Below, one piece after another: positions 8,597 to 14,678 of a stretch of 14,678 nt of DNA. The stretch is from Owenweeksia sp. TMED14 (lineage in GTDB: Bacteria > Bacteroidota > Bacteroidia > Flavobacteriales > Schleiferiaceae), in assembly GCA_002167805.1 (NCBI GenBank), contig NHBT01000032.1, positions 4,760 through 19,437 on the forward strand, given 5' to 3'. Position 1 is the first letter of the stretch, and each line of letters starts with the position of its first letter. Made by a program: the position numbers and the translations under genes. A model generated the notes under the pieces. That model had not been told where the DNA came from. It did not search any database and worked only from the letters and a program-made list of their open reading frames with translations.

Positions 8597-9451
8597 ATGA
8601 AACACAAATCGAAAACTGAAAAAAAAAGAAAATCCTTTTTGCGGAAATATCGATTAGTGATTTTAGATGAATCTTCTTATGAGGAGCGTTTTTCATTAAA
8701 GCTTAGCCGCTTTAATGTTTTTTTATGGGTAGGCACCACTTCTGTTTTTTTAGTTGTTATGACCATATTACTAATATCTTACTCATCGTTAAGGGAGTAT
8801 ATTCCTGGCTACGCGTCAACGGAACTAAGGCGCTCTGCTATAAACCTTAACATTGTAACTGACTCTTTAATGAAGCAAGTAAACCATCAGGAAGATTTTA
8901 TTTCCAGAATTCAGCTTGTTTTAAATGGAGAGCTTGATTTTGATACGTTAGGCAAGCTCTCCAGCTTAGATTATTTATCAAAAAAACCGGATGCCTCTCT
9001 TTTTAGCTCATCAAAAGAAGAGCTGGCCTTAAGAGAAAAAGTAAAAGATGCTGAACTCTCATTAAAGAAAAGAATTTCTACAGATTCTGATTTTCAAATA
9101 CCTCTGATTGGCGTATTAATTGAGCCCTCCAATTTATCAAGAAAGAATTACGGAATTAATATAAAAGGGACTCCTGGTCAAAAGATTTTTCCTTTGAAAG
9201 ATGGAACTCTTCTCACTGTTGAAGGAACTCCTTCTCTGGGTTATGTTATGATTATCCAGCACACAGAAGGTGGGGTTGGTAGGTATTCAAGAATTGCAGA
9301 GGCCCATAAAAAACCGGGAGATTTTGTTCGAAAAGGTGACGTTTTAGGGTTGCTTCATAAAAATCCTGAAGATGAAACTTTCATTGGGCATTTTGAATAT
9401 TGGTTAAATGGGGAATCGTTGGATTTAAAGAAACTCTTAGGGCTAAAATAA
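8597..9451 (+). CDS. Membrane-anchored LytM/M23-fold protein, catalytic residues lost
   Basis: M23 peptidases cut peptidoglycan cross-links; degenerate members regulate amidases. The protein has 284 residues: a basic cytoplasmic N-terminus (1-37), one membrane helix (about 40-62) followed by REYIPGY, a helical stalk (about 75-160) and a C-terminal LytM-like domain (about 165-284). The usual zinc motif HxxxD reads NYGIN (N184, N188). The HxH motif reads IGH (263-265), so the first His is lost and H265 remains. The YxH position is YSRI. Three of four expected catalytic or metal residues are therefore missing, and the domain should not be an active metallopeptidase (inference). It is probably periplasmic and may bind or activate a wall enzyme. 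Coupled to GH3 by TAATG. Confidence 0.87.
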   Translation: MKHKSKTEKKRKSFLRKYRLVILDESSYEERFSLKLSRFNVFLWVGTTSVFLVVMTILLISYSSLREYIPGYASTELRRSAINLNIVTDSLMKQVNHQEDFISRIQLVLNGELDFDTLGKLSSLDYLSKKPDASLFSSSKEELALREKVKDAELSLKKRISTDSDFQIPLIGVLIEPSNLSRKNYGINIKGTPGQKIFPLKDGTLLTVEGTPSLGYVMIIQHTEGGVGRYSRIAEAHKKPGDFVRKGDVLGLLHKNPEDETFIGHFEYWLNGESLDLKKLLGLK

Positions 9452-10965
9452 TGTCATCAATAAAAGAAATTAGTGCCCGAATCTGGGCTTCTCTCGTTTA
9501 TCACCAAACCAAAAAGTGGTCAAAAAAGCCCGTAAAATCGCAAGAAAAAATCTTTTGGTCACTTATCAAAGCTGGAAAGGGAACAGCGTTTGGAAAAGAC
9601 CATTTTTTGGCCTCTGTAAAGTCAATCGAAGACTTTCAAAATCATGTGCCAATTCGAGATTACGAAGGGCTAAGGCCTTATGTCGACCGCGTCGTTCAAG
9701 GTGAAAAGAATGTTCTTTGGCCTGTGGGGCCAAAATATTTTGCTAAAACAAGCGGTACCACATCTGGGTCAAAATACATTCCAATCACGCAAGAGATGGC
9801 TATTCATCAAATAAAATCTGCGAGAAATGCTTTGCTAACACATATTTATAATACTAAAAATGCCAAATTTTTAAATGGCAAAATGATTTTTTTACAAGGA
9901 AGTCCTGTTTTAGAAAAAACTAAATCTGGGATACCAACAGGTCGTTTGTCAGGAATCACTGCTCACTTTGTTCCCAGTTATCTTCAAAAAAACCGGATGC
10001 CTAGCTGGGAAACTAATTGCATTGAAGACTGGGAAGAAAAGGTGGTGTCAATTGTTGAAGAAACATACCAGTCTGACATGACTTTAATTTCAGGAATCCC
10101 CCCGTGGGTGCAAATGTATTTTGAAAAACTTATGCAAAAAACTCGGAAAAAAAACATGTCTGATGTATTTCCAAATTTTAACTTATTTGTAACTGGCGGT
10201 GTTGCTTTTGAGCCTTACAGCGCAAGATTTCAGGAACTTTTTGGTAAAAAAATCCCAATACTCCAGACATACCCTGCCTCCGAAGGCTTTTTTGCATACC
10301 AGGATCAATTAGACAGTAGTGAATTGTTACTCCTCCTTGACAATGGTATTTTCTATGAATTTATACCAACTGAAAATTATTTCGACAATCACCCTCCCCG
10401 GTTAACAATCAAAGATGTTGAAATCGGTGTGAATTATGCTCTCATAATATCAACAAATGCAGGGCTTTGGGCCTACAGCATCGGAGACACCGTCATGTTT
10501 GTCTCCTTAAATCCGTTTAGAATAAAAGTCTCTGGTAGAATTAAACATTTCATTTCTGCTTTTGGTGAGCACGTTATTGGCTCTGAAGTTGAGAACTCAA
10601 TGGAAAAAACTATTTTGAATTTCGGAGGCCGGGTTCGGGAGTTTACCGTGGCGCCTGAAATAAATCCACCTGGCGGTGGTTTACCATATCATGAGTGGTT
10701 TGTAGCTTTTGATGAACTTCCTGAAGACATAGTGTCTTTTTCAAAAGATCTGGATTCAAATCTCCGAAAAAAGAACTCTTATTACGATGACTTGATCCAG
10801 GGGGGGGTGTTAAGGCCTTGTGTTATCAGACCTCTGCCCGCAGAAGCGTTTATTAAATACATGAAAGCTGAAGGAAAATTGGGGGCTCAAAATAAAGTTC
10901 CAAGATTAATGAATGACCGAAAAATAGCAGACGCTTTAGCTGCTGCGAACCCCTTATCTAATTAA
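9451..10965 (+). CDS. GH3 auxin-responsive promoter family acyl-adenylating enzyme
   Basis: GH3 proteins belong to the firefly-luciferase-like adenylating superfamily; plant members join amino acids to acyl acids using ATP. The substrate of bacterial members is mostly unknown. The ATG at 9451 overlaps the stop of the previous gene (TAATG) and gives 504 residues, better than the upstream in-frame ATG at 9400, which lies inside that gene. The adenylation motifs are present: AKTSGTTSGSK (98-108, phosphate loop), TYPASEG (273-279) and YSIGDTV (342-348). The C-terminal domain (about 370-504) ends with RLMNDRKIADAL. No signal peptide is seen, so it is cytoplasmic. The enzyme looks complete, but its substrate cannot be told from sequence. 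Confidence 0.92.
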   Translation: MSSIKEISARIWASLVYHQTKKWSKKPVKSQEKIFWSLIKAGKGTAFGKDHFLASVKSIEDFQNHVPIRDYEGLRPYVDRVVQGEKNVLWPVGPKYFAKTSGTTSGSKYIPITQEMAIHQIKSARNALLTHIYNTKNAKFLNGKMIFLQGSPVLEKTKSGIPTGRLSGITAHFVPSYLQKNRMPSWETNCIEDWEEKVVSIVEETYQSDMTLISGIPPWVQMYFEKLMQKTRKKNMSDVFPNFNLFVTGGVAFEPYSARFQELFGKKIPILQTYPASEGFFAYQDQLDSSELLLLLDNGIFYEFIPTENYFDNHPPRLTIKDVEIGVNYALIISTNAGLWAYSIGDTVMFVSLNPFRIKVSGRIKHFISAFGEHVIGSEVENSMEKTILNFGGRVREFTVAPEINPPGGGLPYHEWFVAFDELPEDIVSFSKDLDSNLRKKNSYYDDLIQGGVLRPCVIRPLPAEAFIKYMKAEGKLGAQNKVPRLMNDRKIADALAAANPLSN

Positions 10966-11414
10966 TCTTTTAAATATCCGTGATCTTCCAATGTTGGCGA
11001 CTTGCTGGCCATTACAGCTAATTTATCACACCTTTCATTTTCCGGGTGCTCATTGTGGCCCTTTATCCAAAAAAAAGTAACCTTTTGATCCCTCAATGCT
11101 ATTAATAACCTCTTCCAAAGATCCACATTTTTAACCTTAGACCAGGATTTTTTTTGCCACTGATCCAGCCATTTTTTATTTATAGGGTCTACAACATATT
11201 TACTGTCTGAATATATAGAAACCGTATTCCCCCTCTTTTTTAATGTCTCTAAGCCGACAATTACGGCTAAGAGTTCCATTCTGTTGTTTGTTGTGTAATA
11301 AAAGCCTTGTGATAACTCTTTTTCAAACCTCCCGGATCTCAAAATGACACCATAACCCCCCGGACCCGGATTCCCTTTTGCTGCGCCGTCGGTATAAATT
11401 TCTATTTTATCCAC
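10962..11414 (-). CDS. rnhA: Ribonuclease HI
   Basis: RNase HI cleaves the RNA strand of RNA/DNA hybrids and helps remove R-loops and primers. The protein has 150 residues, the usual bacterial length. The catalytic residues are in place: D9 in YTDGAAKGNPGPGG, E47 in NNRMELLA, D70 in YSDSKYV and D130 in ERCDKLA, with the histidine of the KGH loop (H120). The start is GTG (11414), which lies 13 bases inside the purN end; the two genes overlap. At its end the stop codon shares bases with the stop of the convergent GH3 gene, so no terminator lies between them. No extra hybrid-binding domain is present. Confidence 0.97.
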   Translation of the reverse strand: MDKIEIYTDGAAKGNPGPGGYGVILRSGRFEKELSQGFYYTTNNRMELLAVIVGLETLKKRGNTVSIYSDSKYVVDPINKKWLDQWQKKSWSKVKNVDLWKRLLIALRDQKVTFFWIKGHNEHPENERCDKLAVMASKSPTLEDHGYLKD

Positions 11415-12013
11415 TTGGTTCGTTTTTCTATGGGTTCGTTTTTACAATATGACTCTATTACTTTAGGGTAAAACCAATGCTCTATTTGTAAAATCCTTGA
11501 TTGTAACATTTCAACCGTTTCATCTTTTTCTACATCCGTTTCACATTGAAAAACAATTGGCCCTTCATCGTATTTGTCTGTAACAACATGAACCGTTACT
11601 CCTGTTTTTTCCTCCTTGCTTTCTATGACAGCTTTGTGAACAGCCATTCCATACATTCCTTTTCCTCCAAACTTAGGCAATAAAGACGGGTGAATATTTA
11701 ATATATTTTTATTAAAATGTTTTATAAACGCTTTCGGGATGGGCTTCAGATAGCCAGCTAAAATTAAAGCTGAAACTTTCTCTTTGGTCCATATTTCGAT
11801 TAGGTTTTTATCATCCGTTGTGGGTTCAAATACATGAATTGGTACGCCCAGATTTTTTCTTGCAATGCCCGATTTTATTGAATTAGTCCAAATACCTAAA
11901 ATTTTTATTTTTTTATTTTTTTCAAAATATTTTACAATCGCAGCTGCATTACTTCCGCCCCCCGAAGCCATTATTGCCAATGAAATCAATGGTTTATAAC
12001 TTTTATTAGTCAT
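11402..12013 (-). CDS. purN: Phosphoribosylglycinamide formyltransferase
   Basis: PurN transfers a formyl group from 10-formyltetrahydrofolate to glycinamide ribonucleotide, step 3 of purine synthesis. The protein has 203 residues. Seen are the phosphate-binding loop ASGGGSN (16-22), the catalytic N106 and H108 in ILNIHPSLLP, the AGYL segment (86-89) and D149 in KYDEGPIVF. This is the complete copy. It overlaps rnhA by 13 bases and is divergent from acpP across 116 bases. Residues 64-94 are encoded by 11732-11823, the segment found again in reverse orientation at the window's right end. Identification is secure. Confidence 0.97.
   Translation of the reverse strand: MTNKSYKPLISLAIMASGGGSNAAAIVKYFEKNKKIKILGIWTNSIKSGIARKNLGVPIHVFEPTTDDKNLIEIWTKEKVSALILAGYLKPIPKAFIKHFNKNILNIHPSLLPKFGGKGMYGMAVHKAVIESKEEKTGVTVHVVTDKYDEGPIVFQCETDVEKDETVEMLQSRILQIEHWFYPKVIESYCKNEPIEKRTKWIK
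11732..11823 (-). repeat. Original copy of 92-bp inverted duplication (inside purN)
   Basis: These 92 bases inside purN match 14587-14678 perfectly when reverse-complemented. In the strand of purN the segment begins CCACAACGG and ends ATCCCGAAA. Here it sits in a normal complete gene, so this is the parent copy. Confidence 0.95.
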
Positions 12014-12065
12014 AATTAAATGTAGTTCTCTTTGATGAAATTTAACCGTTGTGGAGAAATTTAAA

Positions 12066-12096
12066 TTGGTTGCGTTGGTCGTATGGCTTTTCTTTG
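12066..12096 (+). promoter_or_regulatory. Candidate promoter of acpP-fabF-rnc
   Basis: TTG (12066-12068), 20 bases, then TTTCTTTG (12089-12096), which fits the Bacteroidota TTG-N17-23-TAnnTTTG pattern except for one base (T for A). The start of transcription would be near 12102, about 28 bases before the acpP ATG. No Shine-Dalgarno is visible. The match is suggestive only. Confidence 0.4.
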
Positions 12097-12119
12097 CAAA
12101 TATTAAATCAAATATTAAA
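12097..12119 (+). repeat. Tandem 11-bp repeat in the acpP leader
   Basis: CAAATATTAAA occurs at 12097-12107 and again at 12109-12119, one base apart, spanning the expected transcription start and leader of acpP. It may be an AT-rich leader by chance, or a regulatory site; nothing in the sequence decides this. Confidence 0.45.
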
Positions 12120-12129
12120 ATAAACTGTT

Positions 12130-12366
12130 ATGTCAGATATAGCGTCTCGTGTTAAAGCAATAATCGTCGATAAGCTCGGTGTTTCTGAATCGGAAGTAAC
12201 TGAGGAAGCTTCATTTTCTAATGATCTTGGAGCTGATTCTTTAGATACTGTTGAATTAATAATGGAATTTGAAAAGGAATTTGATATTCAAATCCCAGAT
12301 GACCAAGCTGAAAATATTGCTACTGTAAAACAAGCTGTAGAATACATAGAATCCTCAAAACCATAA
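12130..12366 (+). CDS. acpP: Acyl carrier protein
   Basis: ACP carries growing fatty acyl chains on a phosphopantetheine arm in type II fatty-acid synthesis. The protein has 78 residues, acidic, with a four-helix pattern. The attachment site is S37 in [10 protein letters not shown] (helix II begins there), preceded by FSNDLG as in the family. It is complete, with fabF starting 11 bases later, the usual acpP-fabF pairing. The ATG at 12130 gives the standard MSDIASRVK opening. The leader has a candidate promoter and a short tandem repeat. Confidence 0.98.
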   Translation: MSDIASRVKAIIVDKLGVSESEVTEEASFSNDLGADSLDTVELIMEFEKEFDIQIPDDQAENIATVKQAVEYIESSKP

Positions 12367-12377
12367 AACTTGATTAA

Positions 12378-13628
12378 ATGGAGCTTAAGCGCGTAGTCGT
12401 TACTGGTATAGGAGCTTTAACTCCCATCGGAAACACCGCACCTGAATTTTGGAATTCCTTAATTAACGGTTTAAGTGGCGCAGCTCCAATTACGCGTTTT
12501 GATGCCAGCTTATTCAAAACAAAATTTGCTTGTGAGGTTAAAAATCTTAATGTAGAAGATTTTATAGACCGAAAAGAAATGAGGCGAATGGATCGCTATT
12601 CTCATTTAGGAATTATCTCGGCAGCAGAAGCTATTGAAGACTCTAAATTTTTAGATTCAAACTTTGATAATGACCGTTGCGGCGTTATTTGGGGTTCCGG
12701 AATTGGTGGAATTGAAACTTTCTTTGAAGAAGTTACTCAATTTGCCATGGGAGACGGAAGTCCAAAATTTAACCCATTCTTCATACCCAAAATGATATCA
12801 GATATTTGTGGGGGGCATATTTCCATGAAATATAACTTAAGAGGCCCAAATTATACAACTGTATCTGCTTGTGCGTCTTCTACAAATGCCATTATTGATT
12901 CTCATATGATGATTCGTTTGGGAAAAGCTGACCTCATTGTCACCGGAGGCTCTGAGGCTGCTGTTGTGCCTGGTGGTGTAGGGGGGTTTAACGCGATGCA
13001 GGCTCTTTCAACAAGAAACGATGACCCAAAAACTGCTTCTCGCCCTTTTGATTTAAACCGAGAAGGATTTGTTTTAGGAGAAGGGTCTGCCTCTCTTATT
13101 TTAGAAGAGTATGAACATGCCATTAAGCGGGGTGCGAAAATTTACGGAGAACTTGCTGGTGGGGGCACTTCAGCAGATGCACATCACATAACAGCCCCTC
13201 ACCCTGAAGGCTTGGGCGCAATGAATGTGATGATAAATGCATTAAAAGACGCAAATCTTTCTCCGTCTGATATTGACTACATAAATGTACATGGAACGTC
13301 TACTCCTTTAGGAGATATTGCTGAAACAAAAGCCGTTTTAAATGTTTTTAAAGAACACGCCTATTCTTTAAATATAAGTAGTACAAAATCCATGACTGGA
13401 CATCTTCTTGGTGCCGCTGGGGCGATGGAAGCTGCAGCTACTTGCTTATCTGTTTTTCATGATGTTGTACCTCCAACAATTAATCATTTTACTGATGACC
13501 CGGAGCTAGACTCTAAATTAAATTTCACTTTTAATAAAGCACAAAAACGAACAGTTAGAGCTGCAATTTCAAATACTTTTGGTTTTGGGGGACATAATGC
13601 CTGTGTAGCATTTAAAAAAGCCAGTTAA
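12378..13628 (+). CDS. fabF: 3-oxoacyl-[acyl-carrier-protein] synthase II
   Basis: FabF (KAS II) condenses malonyl-ACP with acyl-ACP to lengthen fatty acids in the cytoplasm. The protein has 416 residues, typical of FabF. The Cys-His-His triad is visible: C165 in VSACASS, H305 in NVHGTSTPLGD and H342 in SMTGHLLGAAGAMEA. K337 in the STKSMTGH segment is also conserved. The N-terminus (RVVVTGIGALTPIG) and C-terminus (NTFGFGGHNACVAF) are standard. Eleven bases after acpP and four before rnc, so a single operon is likely. It is FabF-like rather than FabH-like because the second catalytic residue is His in the TGH motif, not Asn. Confidence 0.97.
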   Translation: MELKRVVVTGIGALTPIGNTAPEFWNSLINGLSGAAPITRFDASLFKTKFACEVKNLNVEDFIDRKEMRRMDRYSHLGIISAAEAIEDSKFLDSNFDNDRCGVIWGSGIGGIETFFEEVTQFAMGDGSPKFNPFFIPKMISDICGGHISMKYNLRGPNYTTVSACASSTNAIIDSHMMIRLGKADLIVTGGSEAAVVPGGVGGFNAMQALSTRNDDPKTASRPFDLNREGFVLGEGSASLILEEYEHAIKRGAKIYGELAGGGTSADAHHITAPHPEGLGAMNVMINALKDANLSPSDIDYINVHGTSTPLGDIAETKAVLNVFKEHAYSLNISSTKSMTGHLLGAAGAMEAAATCLSVFHDVVPPTINHFTDDPELDSKLNFTFNKAQKRTVRAAISNTFGFGGHNACVAFKKAS

Positions 13629-13632
13629 GTTA

Positions 13633-14394
13633 ATGCTATTCTCCTTTTCTAATTTTTTTAAACCCTTTCCAAGAAAACACAAGCCCCTACTTGATGCTAT
13701 AGAAAAGATGTGTGACTTTCGCCCTTCAAATTACGCAGTATACCTTTCTGCGTTTCGGCAAAGATTTGAAAACGAAACACAAAAAAAGGTTAATATGAGT
13801 TATGAACGCCTTGAGTATTTAGGTGATGCAATTATAGGCTCTTTAATCGCTCAATATCTTTATAACCAATACCCGGAAGGAAATGAGGGCTTCTTAACCA
13901 GTATGAGAAGTAAGGTTGTGTCTCGAAAAGCTTTGAATCGTATCGCCATCAAGTTGGGAATACCTAAATGGATCAAGACAAATGGCAGAAGTAGAAGGTT
14001 AGGAACCACCTCTGTGCCGGGAAGCACCCTTGAAGCTCTTGTTGGCGCCATATATGTTGATAATGGGTGGTTGGTAACTAAAAAATTTGTTCACCAAAAA
14101 ATATTAAACGATCATATCAATTTTAGTCAAGTAGAAAAAGAAATTGTCTCTCACAAAAGCCTTTTAATAGAATGGTTTCAACGTAAAAAAAAGGAATTTA
14201 GCTTTCATGTCACTGACGAAAATGGGGCCGACCATCATAAGCGATTTTCAGTAACGATAAAAATGGGTGATGAGCCTCTCGCTAAAGGCTATGGGCAATC
14301 AAAAAAAACAGCGGAAGAGTCAGCTTCAAAATTTGCTTGTAAAAAACTTAAAATAAAACAACGTGGGACGACTGGTTCTAAACGTTCAAGATGA
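13633..14394 (+). CDS. rnc: Ribonuclease III
   Basis: RNase III cuts double-stranded RNA, including ribosomal RNA precursors. The protein has 253 residues. The signature YERLEYLGDA (57-66) supplies E58, E61 and D65. The second metal cluster reads GSTLEALVGA (130-139): E134 matches the essential Glu, but S131 takes the place of Asp114 of the E. coli enzyme. A dsRNA-binding domain follows (about 174-240), with the KKTAEESASKFAC helix, and then a basic tail. The N-terminus is about 20 residues longer than E. coli's. It starts four bases after fabF and its end overlaps the next gene by about 32 bases. Confidence 0.96.
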   Translation: MLFSFSNFFKPFPRKHKPLLDAIEKMCDFRPSNYAVYLSAFRQRFENETQKKVNMSYERLEYLGDAIIGSLIAQYLYNQYPEGNEGFLTSMRSKVVSRKALNRIAIKLGIPKWIKTNGRSRRLGTTSVPGSTLEALVGAIYVDNGWLVTKKFVHQKILNDHINFSQVEKEIVSHKSLLIEWFQRKKKEFSFHVTDENGADHHKRFSVTIKMGDEPLAKGYGQSKKTAEESASKFACKKLKIKQRGTTGSKRSR

Positions 14395-14599
14395 AAATGA
14401 TAACCCTTCTGTTTTAGGGCTTTCCACAACCCTTAATGACATAGCTTTTGTTTTTAAGCTTAACCAAGTTTTCAATTGGAAGCTGAAACGAGCGCCTGAT
14501 TTGTTTTGCTATCTGGGGGGAGTTGTAACCCGGCATGCACTCTACAAAGGGGGGGGTATTGGCGAAAATGTTCATGTCTTTTGGAACCACAACGGATGA
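14363..14599 (+). pseudogene. IPExxxVDY-family protein gene, cut by inverted junction
   Basis: In Bacteroidota, rnc is commonly followed by a small protein of unknown function named for its C-terminal IPExxxVDY motif. A GTG at 14363, inside the end of rnc, opens a frame reading LVLNVQDENDN, then LGLSTTLNDIAFVFKLNQ and WKLKRAPDL, which fits the family's N-terminal half (a Leu/Ile-Gly, Lys/Asn-Asp and Leu-Asn pattern, then KRxxDL). The frame continues to about residue 75 (ENVHVFWN), also plausible for the family, and then enters the inverted purN copy at 14587 and stops at 14597-14599. The C-terminal IPE motif is therefore absent. The break may be artificial, so the true gene may be intact. Family assignment is by pattern and position only. 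Confidence 0.6.
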
Positions 14600-14678
14600 T
14601 AAAAACCTAATCGAAATATGGACCAAAGAGAAAGTTTCAGCTTTAATTTTAGCTGGCTATCTGAAGCCCATCCCGAAA
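14587..14678 (+). repeat. 92-bp exact inverted copy of part of purN at window end
   Basis: All 92 bases are identical to the reverse complement of 11732-11823. It begins CCACAACGG and continues to the last base of the window, so the true length may be greater. It encodes residues 64-94 of purN in the plus direction. Base 14586 differs from the purN neighbour, so the junction is at 14586/14587. Upstream, TTCATGT-TTT resembles purN (TTCATGTATTT), giving short similarity at the break, a pattern expected of template switching. An assembly or amplification chimera is the first explanation. Confidence 0.93.

Noticed and set aside
9400..9450. ATG at 9400 as the GH3 start
   Set aside because: It lies inside the LytM gene and adds 17 residues that do not resemble the family; the ATG at 9451 forms TAATG.
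12014..12129. Minus-strand AATATTTG copies as a purN promoter
   Set aside because: First base does not match and no -33 element lies at the right distance; purN's promoter is not visible.
12902..13123. Minus-strand frame within fabF
   Set aside because: It is an opposite-strand shadow of a conserved gene with no family features.
14391..14417. ATG at 14391 as a start after rnc
   Set aside because: It opens a frame that stops after eight codons; the GTG frame is long and fits the expected family.

Overview
This window is a piece of a Bacteroidota chromosome, most likely an uncultured Flavobacteriales-type bacterium. The main evidence is a PorW/SprE-type lipoprotein of the type IX secretion (gliding) apparatus next to a bactofilin and an ATP synthase gene set that starts with atpZ. 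Further support comes from the neighbourhood rnhA-purN-acpP-fabF-rnc-IPExxxVDY, the Bacteroidota-type insertion in AtpA, low GC, little Shine-Dalgarno sequence, and TAnnTTTG-type promoter motifs. All assignments were made by reading the sequence; no database search was run.

Layout. Positions 1-8516, minus strand: one tightly packed transcription unit, read from right to left as porW/sprE, bactofilin, atpZ, an atpI-like four-helix membrane gene, atpB (a), atpE (c), atpF (b), atpH (delta), atpA (alpha) and atpG (gamma, cut by the window edge). It supplies the whole Fo sector and the stator, and the alpha and gamma subunits of F1. Beta and epsilon are not in the window. Several junctions are ATGA overlaps or gaps of a few bases. 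A TAAATTTG motif at 8546-8553 is the best candidate promoter. Positions 8597-10965, plus strand: a membrane-anchored LytM/M23-fold protein whose zinc-binding residues are lost, coupled through a TAATG junction to a GH3-family acyl-adenylating enzyme. Positions 10962-12013, minus strand: rnhA and purN, overlapping each other, with rnhA convergent on GH3 and sharing stop-codon bases with it. Positions 12130-14394, plus strand: acpP, fabF and rnc, then the start of an IPExxxVDY-family gene.

The right end is abnormal. The last 92 bases (14587-14678) are an exact reverse-complement copy of 11732-11823, an internal part of purN. The junction breaks the IPExxxVDY gene. An inverted join a few kilobases away, at the end of a contig, is the usual form of an amplification or assembly chimera, so sequence after about 14586 should not be trusted as chromosome order until checked.

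Most of the window is conserved core biology (energy conversion, fatty-acid and purine synthesis, RNA processing). I see no mobile element, CRISPR array, tRNA or rRNA, and no gene-free stretch over 300 bases. The least ordinary biology is the degenerate LytM protein coupled to GH3, and the linkage of secretion/gliding and cytoskeletal genes to the ATP synthase.
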